From NCBI GenBank assembly GCA_019044685.2, contig JAGTXX020000015.1, positions 1,550,001-1,614,000 on the forward strand: a DNA stretch of 64,000 bases. The letters run 5' to 3'. The stretch comes from Nannochloris sp. 'desiccata' (lineage: Eukaryota; Chlorophyta; Trebouxiophyceae; Chlorellales; Chlorellaceae). The notes under the pieces were generated by a model. It made no database searches. It was not told where the DNA came from and was given only the letters and a program-made list of their open reading frames with translations. Position numbers and translations under genes: made by a program. This document shows, in pieces, positions 43,326-54,882 of this stretch; positions within the stretch are counted from its first letter, which is position 1, and each line of letters begins with the position of its first letter.

Positions 43326-45009
43326 ATGAAGCTCGCTGGTATGAAGACTTCCGCGGCAAAGAGCAGCAACGTGCAAAGGCGTTCATCTTTGAAGGTCTCT
43401 TGCGTGTCTGCTTCCCCTAGTTCTGCTAGGAGCCCTGCATCAACTGGCGCGGTACGTACAATTTGCACAATCTGTGAACTCTTCGCTTAGAAATTTTCCT
43501 TGTGGAACATAGCAGATGTTCCATGGCGAGCGAATTTCAAATGCGTGTTTGAAAATACCTGTGTTCCATTAATCTTAGATTAATTCCTACCCAATTTCAG
43601 AATTATTAAACTTAAATGTACGTATGATCCCATTTCTCTCTCCCTCCTTCCTTTTTGTGTCTCTACAGGTCAAGCATGCCATGACTATGACGGAGAAAAT
43701 TCTTGCCAAGCACTCGGACAATGCTGGTGTAGTCCCTGGCCAGAACATATGGACAAAGGTTGATAAGCTCATGACACACGATGTCTGTGGTCCTGGTACC
43801 TTCGGGATCTTCCAAAAGGAATTCGGTGAAAACGCTCAGGTTTGGGATAATGAAAAAGTTGTCATCATCCCCGATCACTACATTTTCACTTCTGACCCCC
43901 GTGCTAACCGTAATGTTGATATTCTGAGAGAAGTAGCTGACAAATACAAGATCAAATACTTCTATGATATTAAAGATCGCGGTGACTTCAAGGCAAACCC
44001 TGATTACAAGGGTGTGTGCCACGTTGCTCTCGCTCAGGAAGGTCATTGCAAACCTGGGGAAGTTCTTTTTGGCACTGATTCTCATACTTGTAATGCTGGT
44101 GCATTTGGACAGTTTGCTACTGGTGTCGGCAACACTGATGCTGGTTTCATTCTCGGAACTGGTAAGCTTCTTATTAAGGTACCCCCCACCATGCGCTTTT
44201 TGATGGACGGTCAGATGCCGGATTACTTGCTGGCAAAGGATCTTATTCTTCACATTATCGGTGAGATTACAGTCAGCGGCGGTACATACAAGGCTATGGA
44301 GTTCTGTGGTAGCGCTATTGAGGGCATGAATATGGAGGAACGTATGACTATCTGTAACATGGTTGTCGAGGCTGGAGGAAAGAATGGAATGTGCCCCCCT
44401 GATCAGACTACATATGACTACGTGCAAGAGCGTACTAGCGATCCGTTCGAGGCAGTCTTTGCTGATGCTGCTGCCAAGTACATTGCCGACTATAAATTCG
44501 ATGTTACCAAACTCGAACCTGTTGTGGCTGCACCTCACTCCCCTGATAACCGCAAGCTTGCTAGAGAATGCAAAGATGTGAAAATTGATCGTGTGTATAT
44601 TGGATCTTGCACTGGTGGTAAGACTGAAGACTTCATGGCTGCTGCTAAATTGCTTCACAAGGCAGGCTCTGAGGTCAGAGTTCCTACCTATCTCGTCCCT
44701 GCTACACAAAAAGTATGGGGTGATGTGTACACTCTCCCAGTTCCCGGCTGTGGCGGATTGACTGCCGCACAAATTTTCGAAGCTGCTGGGTGTGTGACTC
44801 CTGCTGCTCCTTCCTGTGCTGCATGCCTTGGTGGTCCTCGTGATACCTTTGCTCGTATGAATGAGCCTGAGGTGTGTGTCTCTACTACAAATAGAAATTT
44901 CCCTGGACGTATGGGACACAAGGAAGGACAAATTTACTTGGCATCTCCTTATACTGCTGCTGCGTCCGCTCTCAAGGGCTTCGTATGCGATCCTAGAGAA
45001 TATATGTAA
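43326..45009 (+). CDS. LEUC: 3-isopropylmalate dehydratase large subunit (LeuC), plastid
   Basis: The iron-sulphur large subunit of isopropylmalate isomerase, second step of leucine synthesis in plastids. Two exons (43326-43451 and 43669-45009) give about 488 residues. Exon 1 is almost exactly a transit peptide (KTSAAKSSNVQRRSSLKVS). The mature part begins AMTMTEKILAKHS and shows the aconitase-family motifs: IPDHYIFTSD, GTDSHTCNAGAFGQFATGVG, YIGSCTGGKTEDF with the first cluster Cys, and PSCAACLGGPRDTFA with the other two cluster cysteines. NRNFPGRMGH is the usual substrate-binding segment. Size and order match plant IIL1/LeuC. Codon use is GC-richer at third positions than in neighbours, as in highly expressed genes. 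A long antisense frame here is a shadow. Confidence 0.96.
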
Positions 45010-45148
45010 ATAGTACTAATTCAATTGTGGTCGTCCTTTCTTGCTTCTGCTCGTTGCATTTGTAATATTGAACGTCTGCAAGTGTATTCATCATATGATA
45101 TACTTGTTTATACATCTAGTTGAAAGTTAATTAAATAAAAGGCAAGAT

Positions 45149-45928
45149 TTAGAAAGAGTTCCATTCATTGCTGCGGCCGTTCTCGCCAACATCAACTCCC
45201 AAAGGAATGCTGAAAGCCCTTGCTCCGCCACCTGCATGCAGAGAGATTCATAATTAGTAATACATTCCGTGGAATAAAGAATCAAAGAAAAATACACTTT
45301 ATTTGAGTACTTGTGCGCACCTATTGTGTGTCCAGGGGCATATTTTGCAGCCTTAATACCTTCCCGTACGATATCTGCCACACCCCACATCGTCAAATAC
45401 TCAGCAACTGCATAGACGAATAGAAAGAATTGAGAAGAAATAAGGAAAAAACGCCGGATAGCCATAGGACAAAAAGTGACAAGGAGACATTTCCCAGAAC
45501 TGAAAGCTCATATAAATTATATTACCTGCATCTAATTGTAACTGATACTCTTCTTCGGTCAGAGGGAAGCTACGCTGCCCTAAAAACTTCCAGAAGATCT
45601 GTAAATACATTCGTTTTCCTCGGCGTGTTAATCGACAGTCATACTCGCGATTAAATTTATCAAGTATGAGCTCTCTAAGTTCACTACCGCTGATACTAGG
45701 GCTCTCAAGCAACTTCATAAGCTTCTGACGCTCAATTTCTGTTGGATCATTAGTGCTATCTTCATCAAGACTAGCCCTCAGCCGTGACGCACCGAATCGA
45801 GGGCGGCGGGGATTTGCGTTCACAACTTTATTTGATGTCAAAAGTTTGGGGAATTGTCCTCTTGTGCGCACATTGTCGGTTCTATATGATGAGAGATGCA
45901 TCTTAGAAGTGCTATAAGTGTATCCCAT
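45149..45928 (-). CDS. Plastid DUF3067-family protein
   Basis: Three minus-strand exons (45928-45526, 45407-45321, 45231-45149) give about 190 residues. The C-terminal two thirds match DUF3067, a small family of cyanobacteria and plastids with no established function. The order is SGSELRELILDKFNREYDC, GKRMYLQIFWKFLGQRSF, PLTEEEYQLQLDAVAEYL then the late GARAFSIPLGVD. The first ~65 residues are Arg/Ser-rich, as in a chloroplast transit peptide. Both splice junctions restore conserved residues (the DAVAEYL join and the G-G-G-A-R join), so the model is well supported. Introns are 118 and 89 nt. The family restriction supports a photosynthetic lineage. Start at the ATG 45928. Confidence 0.85.
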
Positions 45929-46184
45929 GGTTAATTAGTGTCCAATGTCTGCTTAAGGAATTAGGATTCAGGTATCGATCTTTCCCAAAATTATCGCACT
46001 GAATGCACAAAGACTAGGATAGAACAATGCAAGAACTATAAAAGATTAGCAACTTGTAAACTCAGAGTGGATGTGCGACCTTGGACTCCTTGGACGGTAA
46101 TAACAGGCTGTGTTCAGTTGCCAACTGAGTTGGCTCTCGATTAATTTCTGTTGAAGTTTGTTTACACTGTTTGTACTACTGTAT

Positions 46185-47828
46185 CTAGTTCATCATATGA
46201 TTTTCAGCAAATTCATCAGGACTCCACAATTTCAACGTCCTATCATACCCTCCAGTCGCAATCACATCACTCCCAACAGGACTAATATCACTCGCCATCA
46301 CTTTCCCTTCATGCCCCGCCAGCGTTTTTGTCAATTTAAATTTCTTCCCACACCAAATTTTACTCACGTTATCATAGCCACTGGTCAACAGATACTTCCC
46401 AGCGATAGGTTCAAATCGAACCTGTGATAATAATGAATTATGCCCTGGAAGGACAGCTAATGATCCTTTCTTTCTCAAATCGAATACCTGAGCAGTATGG
46501 TCTTCACTTCCTGTGGCTACATGATACCCATTAGGGCTAAAATCAACAGCAAGCAGGCCCTTAACGTGCCCTTCTAGAAGCATAATACTTTTGCCCGTGC
46601 GCAGGTCCCAAACTCTACCATAAGCGTCCATTCCAGCAGACGCAGCAAGGGCACCATCTTTATGAAATGCAACAGAGTAGACCGCTCGACTATGTCCTTC
46701 TTGTTCTAATAAACAACTGCCTGTTTCTATATCCCACATCCTCCAGGTCATATCAAAGCTTGCAGTACCCAGATATCGGCCTAATGGGTGGAATGCTACA
46801 CGTCCTAAACGATCGGTATGGCCTTCTAAAGTGCGGATTAATTTACCATCAGCCGACCACAATTTTGCTGTGCGATCAGTTGAGCCGGAAGCTATTGCAA
46901 GCCCACAATCCATTTCATTTGCAGCAGTCATGCTAGGATGGCATGCTACACCCGTAACACGGTCAGGATGTGCTTTGATGGTTAATTTTGTTGTGCAGGA
47001 TGGTATTGACCAGATTTTCACGTTGCCGCTCCAAGAGCTGGTTATAAGGAGCTCACCATCGCTAGAAAATTGACAGCTGGAAATAGGGCGTTCGTCGCCT
47101 ACCTCTGATGTTTGATGGACAATAGATTTCACACGTTGTTCTAGTTGTTCCGCAGCTTGAACTTCTTCTTCTTTGGTTGCCGACTCTCTATGTTGCTTTT
47201 CAGCTGTAATGCGGGCGCTGGCACGCTGTAAAGACCAATGAGCAATCCTTATTCTAGCTGCCTTGAGATCTTCTGAGCCTTCCGTATAGAACAATTCTTT
47301 AGGCGGAGGCAAGGTAGCAAGAGGATGTTGTGCTTCTTCCGCTGTTTCGGCGAGAGCTTGAGCTTGGTCTTCAGTCATAGTTGCTAAAAGCTTGCGTAAA
47401 CGCTCTCTTCGTTCCATTTCTTTTTCTCCAAACAATGTAATAGGTTCACCCATTTGTCTCAGTAATGTGCGCACTTCTGAGTCAATAACAGGCACAACTA
47501 TATTCCGCATTTGCCGCCGGAGCTCTAGCTGCTCTACCTTGGCCATATGCTCATCTAAATGCATTCTACTTGCCTGCATTCAATCGAAAATTAAATTATA
47601 TTAATATTCACAATACTGCCGATCCAGCTCGGAGAATCAAAATGTTAAGAAACGTACCTCTGGCAGCTCCATAACCTCGACATCCCCTCCCGTCTGGCGG
47701 TAGATGTTTCCCGCTGCTATCCCAGCTTGCAGCAAATCTACTGTATTCAGGGTATTGATTTGGCCATATTTAATATTCACAGCATCAGGGCCGGTGTTGT
47801 TCCCGTTGTCTTCGTCCATAGGATCCAT
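46185..47828 (-). CDS. PRP4: U4/U6 small nuclear ribonucleoprotein PRP4, WD40 protein
   Basis: Spliceosomal PRP4, a U4/U6 di-snRNP protein that binds PRP3. Two minus-strand exons (47828-47658 and 47573-46185) give about 519 residues, close to the human 522. After an acidic start the N-terminal SFM (splicing factor motif) region shows the characteristic LRQMGEPITLFGEKEMERRERL. A basic helical stretch follows. The C-terminal half is a seven-bladed WD40 propeller: repeats end in VKIWS, AKLWS, WRMWD, GRVWD, AQVFD, SKIWC and LKLWS. The intron is 84 nt. The start ATG at 47828 begins MDPMDED. PRP4 and CBP80, also in the window, both act in nuclear mRNA maturation, but there is no sign of clustering by function. 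Confidence 0.95.
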
Positions 47829-48317
47829 TTTGGCTGACTTGCAAAATAAATTTAAAAAAGAAATGATCACTAGTATTTTGGTGGTCGGATACAAGGTTTT
47901 GGGAAGTGGCCAGAGCCAGATAAGACAGTGCACAACCAGTAGAAGACAAATATATAACACAATTTGAAATGCTTTGATGTTGGCCACAGTAACAAGCTTT
48001 TGAATGGGTGTTCAAGGAAAGGAAGAAGTCGAGGCTATTTCTATAGGTCTCAGCGAGCCTTAATAGCCATCTTTTATATTTTCTTCATCTTCACAGAGTT
48101 TTCATACTAGAAACAAGCCTATCAAAGCACCTACGCTTTAACAGAATTAAATTTCACTTTGATCAGAAGCGTATTTAGTAGACTCGACTTTGCTACGGGA
48201 TAAGCACATAGAATGGTCAGGATCAATATTTAATCAATATGCTTTACTCCCGAGCAACTATTTCTTCCTCAATAGTCTTACCTTGCCCTCATTCCATTTG
48301 TTTCTACGTGATCACAG
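47829..48317. other. Divergent upstream region, PRP4 and UMP1; may hide UMP1 exon 1
   Basis: About 490 bases between divergent genes. The first coding exon of UMP1 should lie here or further left, but no ATG with a good donor was found. The ATG at 48213-48215 followed by GTCAGG is a weak candidate. Confidence 0.4.
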
Positions 48318-48876
48318 GAGTCTAGCAGCCTTCCTTTCCTTTCAAAGCCAAGAGATCCACTTAGGGATGGGCTTGTTACCCTTAAAGATGGCGCCCAAAC
48401 CAGTCATCCCGTGGAGATCATCCAAGACTCGATGAAGAACAACGAAGCAGCAAAGATGGAAATGCTGCAAAACGTGTATGGCGGAGCTTTCCCTGCCCGT
48501 CTCCAGATAGAGAAGCAGTTACTTAACAGGTGAGTTTTTATTATAAGATTAGGAGCTTTTCAGTATTTTTAATCAATAGATTACTGTGTTGCTAAATTGT
48601 CGTGACCTCCGTCCCACGACAAGAATGCTGCATGTCATTTCATAACCTCTATTACATTAAAACCCTTCCAATCGTTCACTGATGTATTTGTGCATTCGAT
48701 TTTATATCTTATTCTGCAGAGTGGAACGTCTTCCTGGCATCCCTTCATCTAAACTAGGACTGGACTCTCTCACCGGCAACCTCGATGATTTCTCCTTTGG
48801 TTCTTATCTTAATCTGCCTGAAAATGCAGAGGTAGCCCCTCGGGACACGCACACTGTTATGGAGAAAAGATTCTAA
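48318..48876 (+). CDS. UMP1: Proteasome maturation protein UMP1/POMP, 5' exon unresolved
   Basis: The chaperone that assists 20S proteasome assembly and is then degraded by it. Two exons are supported: about 48318-48529 (acceptor CACAG at 48317) and 48720-48876. They show LRDGLVTLKDGAQTSHPVE, then LQNVYGGAFPARLQIEKQLL and, after the intron, LPGIPSSKLGLDSLTGNLDD with FSFGSYL. This is the UMP1 order (L-x-x-G-x-x-x-x-K...SHP; YG-x-A-F-P; G-L-x-x-L-T-G-x-L-D-x-F-x-F). The visible part is 122 residues, and the family is ~140, so about 10-20 N-terminal residues are missing. No in-frame ATG exists before 48432, so an upstream exon is expected. If translation began at 48432 the conserved LRDGL..SHP block would be lost. 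Confidence 0.82.
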
Positions 48877-49017
48877 TGGGGGAAATGAAGTTTTTATAGC
48901 TTTTACATGTATAATAGAACAGCAATGTAACAAAATAAGAAAAATGTTCTCGGAAGTTGACCGGTTCTCTGCCGATAAAGTCTTTGGTTCTATGACTAGT
49001 CTCGAAAGAACGCTAAA

Positions 49018-49617
49018 TTATCTCTTATGACGCGTTAATTTCCTTCTTTTACTGTGTTTATGCTTGTTCATCTTCTTCTTGCGCTTACGGCGCACTGAAT
49101 CAGCCTGCCACACGTTGCTATTTTCCGCAGCATCTTCAACGTTGTTACCCGGCTCAATGCACTCTGGCAGCAATCCACAGTGCCTACTTGGAAGTAATAT
49201 CGGTGAACATGGGGATAAAATTCTATTTATTCGCACGTCGACTGCTTTTTGCTCCAGTAGCCGTAGTTCAAGAGCTATTAAGTGCTGTTTTTGCATTGAG
49301 AAGACAGACTGCCCCGCTCCTATTGCCGCCACCGGGTTGAACGGAACAACTACAGATGGCGGAGAGAATTGCTGATTGTCAGAGACGAAACCTTGGGATG
49401 TGATTACTTGATTGAGGCGACCCAAGTTGCATGACTTACCTCCATCAGACTTTACTACACTGTGAGCGGCAGTATGCAGCCGCCCCAGATGACTTTCAAT
49501 TAAGCTCAGTGATGGGAGCCAATTGACAGCTCCCAATAAGGTTGGCAAATTGTCTGGGGATGGTATCACAATCCTGGCGGACTCTAGACGTCTAGATGCT
49601 CTCAATAACGCTTGCAT
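49018..49617 (-). CDS. Mitochondrial small ribosomal subunit protein mS38 (AURKAIP1/Cox24 family)
   Basis: A 199-residue protein whose last ~25 residues (SVRRKRKKKMNKHKHSKRR) match the mS38/Cox24 C-terminal domain, the short basic motif R-K-R-x-x-K-M-N-K-H-K-x-x-K that binds mitoribosomal RNA near the mRNA channel. The N-terminus (MQALLRASRRLESARIV) is a typical amphipathic mitochondrial presequence. The middle is poorly conserved, as in relatives. The start chosen is the ATG at 49617. An upstream extension begins at a non-ATG codon and lies next to a possible acceptor, so a 5' UTR intron is possible. The tail motif is short but very specific. Confidence 0.82.
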   Translation of the reverse strand: MQALLRASRRLESARIVIPSPDNLPTLLGAVNWLPSLSLIESHLGRLHTAAHSVVKSDGGKSCNLGRLNQVITSQGFVSDNQQFSPPSVVVPFNPVAAIGAGQSVFSMQKQHLIALELRLLEQKAVDVRINRILSPCSPILLPSRHCGLLPECIEPGNNVEDAAENSNVWQADSVRRKRKKKMNKHKHSKRRKLTRHKR

Positions 49618-49935
49618 TTTAATATAATAAAGTAGCAATGTTTTCTGCAATCAAAATCAAATTTAAAGCAGAAGGAGCAAGCTCAAATTCTAGGCCTGAT
49701 GTGCGCAAAAGCCCAATAAAAGCTATCGCGTATATGTGGATTCACTGTAATTATAAGCAAAGACCTTGGGAAAATGCAAGAGAGCCACTTTGATCAAAAA
49801 ATAATATTTGCAAAAAGAAAAGGATTGGGAGGAATTTGGGATTATTTTCTGAACTGTTCAATTCTTTTGTTGAGTAATAATTCCATCAAATTATCGTGAT
49901 CAGTTAGAGAGACTATAAGCAAGGATGCTGAGGCA
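49618..49935. promoter_or_regulatory. Divergent upstream region, mS38 and copper ATPase
   Basis: 318 AT-rich bases between divergent starts. A short ATG-TGA frame (49924-49938) overlaps the copper ATPase start codon and could act as an upstream ORF. No other element recognised. Confidence 0.4.
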
Positions 49936-52900
49936 ATGATGCTTCAGCGGTTGAAACTATCGATCATTTTCTCTTCCAACTTGACATCTAATATCTTAAA
50001 TAAGACAGCCTCCGGAGCCTTGTGCAAGCGCCATTCTTCCCTACTGCTGAGAAAAATGCCTGTTTTCAACCAAATGGCCATGCACTGTACAACAAGCTTC
50101 GGTACCAGGCCCGGTTTTGGATCGCTCAGGGGCGTTGGAATTGCACCCCGCCTTACGACACCTCTGTTAGCCCACCTGCCCCATAGAAAGTTCAATAGGC
50201 TTCCAGCATTCCATATCTGTGCATCGTTGTCCACGGTGACGTTAGAGAAGGAGGCAAGCGAAGTAAAAGAGGGTACGCAGGCTGCTGCCACTCCAGTTGT
50301 CCTGACGGTCAGAGGTATGAAGTGCGGTGGGTGTAGTGCTGCTGTGAAGAGAATGCTTCTCCAACAACCTGGAATCTCAAGCGCTGCAGTCAATCTTCTT
50401 ACGGAGACTGCGGTCATCCAGGTAGTGTCTGATGCACCTGCAGAAGTAGCGGAGCAGGCTGCGGGTGTCCTGGGAAGTAAAGGGTTCCCAGCAGAATTGC
50501 GGAAAGCCGACAAAGATGATATAGCTAATGCAGCAATAGCAATTAGCGAACGAAAAGCGCAGGAACTGAAAGAGTCGTAAGTTATCTTTGTATCGGAGTA
50601 AATTTCGTTTCATGTCAGTTTCATCTGCAACAACCCTGGAGAAATTAGAACTATTATTGCGAAGAGTTGAGACCAATCGGTTGAGGCGAATTCAAAATCG
50701 TAAGTTTGTATTCAATATTTTGTCCTTATATCTTGTGCAGCACTCGCAACCTCGCATTTGCATGGACCTTGGCTTTTGCTTGCTACGGCCATCATCTTGG
50801 GCATTTTCTTCACGCGCTCGGGATGCACGAGTATGCGCACACCGGCTTTATGTCTCTTTTAGGAAACCCCGTGGTTAGCGGAGTTATTGGAGCTGCTGCT
50901 ATGCTAGGACCTGGACGACAGTTGTTATTTGATGGGGCATTGTCTCTATTTAGGTGCGAACCGTATCTTTAAATTAAACGTATATTCAGTTTCATTTTTA
51001 CAATTCATAGCCCAAATATTATCGCTTTCTTCCATTGCAGAGGCGCCCCGAATATGAACTCACTCATCGCATTAGGCGCTAGCACATCTTTCACCGCTGG
51101 ATTGCTATCAGCCACTATTCCAGATTTAACTATAGATCCATCGTTCCTTGAAGAGCCAGTGATGCTCCTAGCTTTTGTATTATTAGGTCGTTCGCTCGAA
51201 GCGAGAGCAAGGGCAAAAGCATCAAGTAAGTCTTACCTTTTGAGCGTCAGTTCTTTAAAATTTCTAAGCTGAATGGTCATTCATATTCTCTTTTTTACAT
51301 CATGCAGTGGACCTTACAACACTTGCGCAATTAATTCCGTCTTCCGCGCGCTTACTTCTCGACTCCGGAGTTAAGCCTGGCGCTGCAGCAGATTCTAATG
51401 ATGTTGAAGATCAGATGATGGTGCCAACATCAACTGTGCGTGCCGGCGATGTACTTCGTATCCTTCCTGGCGAGCGTATCCCAGTAGACGGTAGTGTTAT
51501 CTCTGGGAAGTGCTGCGTTGATGAGTCAATGCTCACCGGAGAATCAGAGTAGGTCTTGATAGTATTTGAGCAATCAGGCGAGCAACTCAAATGTGTTAAT
51601 CTTAACAATCACTAAAAGCGTTGGGTTCCTTTGCAGATTAATTACGAAAAACCCTGAGGATAGTGTAACAGGAGGAACCGTCGCATATGAGGCGCCAATC
51701 GTTATCCGCGCTACGGCAACTGGTTCTTCGTCAACTCTCGCTGGTATCGGACGCCTTGTCACCGAAGCGCAATCACGAGAAGCTCCGGTGCAACGCCTAG
51801 CTGATGTTGTGGCTGGTTATTTTTGTTACAGTGTCATGAGTTTATCTGCAGCTACTTTCCTCTTCTGGTATACGACAGGGAACGCATGGTATCCTCAAGC
51901 GTTGGATGCCGTTGACGTTGATGGAGCGAGCGCCTCTCTTCTCCTCAGCGTCAAACTTGCAATCGATGTGCTAGTCGTGGCTTGTCCTTGTGCATTAGGA
52001 CTTGCTACACCGACTGCAGTTCTTGTAGCGTCTTCAGCAGGTAAGTTTAAAGCGCCACTATCATCGCAGCTTCAAAGTTTTGTTTTAATCGCTAAGATTT
52101 CTCATTACATTTGTAGGTGCCCGGCGTGGATTGCTGATACGAGGCGGTGACATTCTTGAGAGGCTAGCAAAAATTGACACAGTAGTATTAGATAAAACAG
52201 GAACCCTTACCGAAGGCAAGCTTCGCCTCAAAGAATTAAATGCTTTTGCAGGATATAACAAAAATGACATCTTGGCCCTCGCCGCAGGAGTAGAAAGCTT
52301 GACAACACATCCGCTAGCTGTTGCTGTCAAACAAGCTGCAGCTAATGAAGGTTAGTCTTGTAGTGCTTCGCGTCCCAATATGTTGCACTTGACCCACCTC
52401 ACTCACTATTTCTATGATGCAGGCTTACTGTTGCCATCTGCTTCAAATTCCTACACTGAGCCCGGAGAAGGCGTATTTGCTGTTGTAGAAGGGCGTGGTG
52501 TATATGTAGGGCGTCGTTCCTGGGTTGAAAGTCGTGTCGGCGCTGTATCACCTCTTCCCAACTCTGGTAGCAAGTCAACTACCGTGTGGGTTGGTGTGGA
52601 TGGTCGCGGCATTGCAGGGAAGCTAGAATTTAGTGATACTCTTCGCGAAGATGCAAAACAGGTCGTTAAAGAATTGAGAGGGGCTGGTAAAAAGGTCGTC
52701 TTGCTATCCGGCGATGACGAAGATGTTGCCCGATCAGCTGCTCTTGAAGCTGGCATACAACTTAGCAACGTCTATGGACGTGTAAAACCAGAAGGCAAGG
52801 CTATATTTGTCACGCAGTTGCGAGAAAAAGGAGCATCTGTGGCGATGATAGGCGATGGGGTTAATGACGCTGTTGCTCTTAGTGCAGCTGATGTAGGTAT

Positions 52901-53210
52901 GGCGATGGGAGGTGGCACAGATGCTGCTGGAGCTGCCGCCGATGTTATCCTTATGGGAGATAGACTTGGCCAAGCTGTAGAGGCCTTGAGATTGGGAGGA
53001 GCGACACTCGACAAGATTAAACAGAACCTTGGTCTTGCAGTTGTTTACAATGTAATTGGGATTCCATTGGCTGCGGGCGCTTTGCTTCCATCTTACGGCA
53101 TTGCACTCACACCGACAGTTGCGGCCGGGATGATGGCTTGCAGTAGCATTGTTGTTGTGGCAAACAGTTTGTTGTTGCGAGACGCCACAGTAGAACAAAA
53201 ATCTTCTTAG
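49936..53210 (+). CDS. Plastid copper-transporting P1B-ATPase (PAA1/PAA2, HMA8-like)
   Basis: A heavy-metal P1B ATPase, probably moving Cu+ into plastid stroma or thylakoid lumen for plastocyanin and other cuproproteins. Seven exons: 49936-50576, 50741-50953, 51041-51225, 51308-51548, 51637-52040, 52117-52350, 52423-53210. All join in frame to about 901 residues. An ~85-residue Ser/Arg-rich leader looks like a transit peptide. Then come one HMA domain with GMKCGGC (127-133), membrane helices, the A-domain ending [10 protein letters not shown], the Cu-binding CPC at 543-545 ([12 protein letters not shown]), DKTGTLTEG (D587), the SHP-equivalent THPLAVAV, and [16 protein letters not shown]. Length fits PAA2/HMA8 (883). 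The metal site reads G-M-x-C-x-x-C as usual. PAA1 versus PAA2 is not decided. Introns are 72-164 nt. Confidence 0.94.
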
Positions 53211-53376
53211 AATCAAACTGTTATTTTATATATGTCGAAAACAATCACGGGATTTTCAATTGCTTCTTTCAATGACAGATGTTGTTTAAAATAATTTAAC
53301 ACATTGGATTGGCTATAGCCGTTGGTGTCAATAAAATACCAGTTCCGCTTACTTGATATACTTCACAACAATTGCG

Positions 53377-53544
53377 TTAAAAACGGTCGCTCGTTCTTAA
53401 GTGGCGGCGCAAAAAGCGTACGTCATCAATTTTATCACCTGGATCGCGAAGGTAAGTTGCGAAGTTATGTGGACAGTGTGGCACCCATGCACATCTAGCG
53501 TTGCTAGTTCTAACTGAAGCTGAAATCTTCGGAGGAGGAATCAT
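53377..53544 (-). CDS. Possible 55-residue protein (microprotein or terminal exon)
   Basis: An ATG-to-TAA frame of 55 residues in a long gap otherwise empty of genes. It starts MIPPPKISASVRTSNAR and continues with CAWVPHCPHNFATYL and a charged end YLRDPGDKIDDVRFLRRHL. The mixed, non-repetitive composition, the two close cysteines and the charged amphipathic end look like real coding sequence, not AT-rich noise. I do not recognise the family. The frame is also open for several codons upstream of the ATG to a TAG that sits next to a possible TTTAG acceptor. It could therefore be the last exon of a longer gene. The basic, low-acid N-terminus would also suit a small mitochondrial protein. Confidence 0.4.
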   Translation of the reverse strand: MIPPPKISASVRTSNARCAWVPHCPHNFATYLRDPGDKIDDVRFLRRHLRTSDRF

Positions 53545-54882
53545 GCTAAGCCATGGTTGGTTTTCAAGCTAAACTTATGAAATTTCCATCGTTCATTTGT
53601 ATAATGTATATATTTTTTAAGAACAGGAGCTACTTGCTGCACCATCTGTTTTTGAAACCAAAACAACAAGATGGACTTTTGCTTCTCCGTTCAAATACCC
53701 GTTGCTATTTATCAGCGCCGTACACTACATCTATTAGCGCAATACACTATAGTAGACAGAATGAATATCACTTTCGCGATTAGGCCTGAAGAATGAAAAG
53801 TCGGTTGCACTATTCTTAGTTAGTAGCAAAGCTTGATTTTAAGTAATAACTGCCTGAATAGCTGTGATAAATACATTTGTCGGCATTCTTTTATGTCGCG
53901 ATAGTTTATTGTTCATTGCAAGAGACATCATGTGTGTTTACAAACTTTCCAGCAGGCTCAGCCCCTGGTTGCTCTTGCGTTCGTTGCCTATTCGTGCTAT
54001 TTACAAAAAACAGACTATATCGCGTCCGCAATATATTTTTTTCCCTTGAAGATATAAATAACACAATGCCCCCAGATGGTTCGTTACTCTTGTTCTCCTA
54101 TAGTAATGCTCTGTACTGAATTCAGACTGAACTTGCTGCCTGTCAGGAGCTGCCAGCAGTTATTGTGTTATTCTACCCTATGATAAGATTTTGCTCAGCA
54201 TAAAGGAGAAAAGACGCATGTTTCGCACTTAAGACTTCTATAATATGAAAGTGATGGAAAAATCTATCAGGAATATGGGTTCGAAAAGGGTAGAAGACTA
54301 CGGCGTTAGTCCTCGAATCAGCCCCGATAGGGCCCGCTCCTATATGAATCAAACTTGGATAATTTCGGACATTTTGTGATTTAGGGTAATTTAACAGAAG
54401 CAATCATCAAAACCCAACATTTTCTCCCATTTCTATACATTTCCGATATAAAATACGCCTGAAGCTTATTGATCATTAAATAAACATAATCTGACTGTTT
54501 CACCTGGCCAACTGACGTTACTCAGCAATCCTATCTAGGAGACCTACAGTCACTTTTAGACAGTCGCAAAATCCATTCGAGTTTAAATTGGCTTTTTAAA
54601 CCTATCAACAACCAGTTTCGAGGGCTAAAAGAAGAGAAACGCCCGCAAACAACTTAACTATTCAGCCCTCTTTCAGACGCTCCGCACCGAGAGAAAGGAT
54701 ATCTAAAATCAAGCGAACTAAACAAAATGACCAAAATTACTATGTATTAAGATTTGACTTTTGCAAATACTCCACAATCAATTGCACAAAAAGGGGAAAA
54801 CCAATTTATTACTTGCTCTTCTTAATCATTCTTATTTTGCCGTATTGTTGGCCACCGGGTAACCCCTATGTTAATTTGGAAT
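53545..54882. other. Long intergenic region without supported gene
   Basis: About 1.3 kb of AT-rich DNA. A minus-strand open stretch at 54173-54403 lacks an ATG, and several plus-strand frames are short and unconvincing. A GGTTCGA string at 54281-54287 resembles a tRNA B box, but no cloverleaf could be built. No mobile-element signature was seen. Confidence 0.5.

Noticed and set aside
43663..44931. 422-codon open frame antisense to LeuC
   Set aside because: It mirrors the strongly biased codon usage of LeuC, has no recognisable domain and lies fully within a certain gene.
54275..54330. GGTTCGA string resembling a tRNA B box, as a second tRNA
   Set aside because: No matching T-stem, acceptor stem or A box on either side, in normal or permuted order.
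54173..54403. 76-codon minus-strand frame in the gap after the copper ATPase
   Set aside because: No ATG start, no splice context that joins it to the 53377-53544 frame, composition not convincing.
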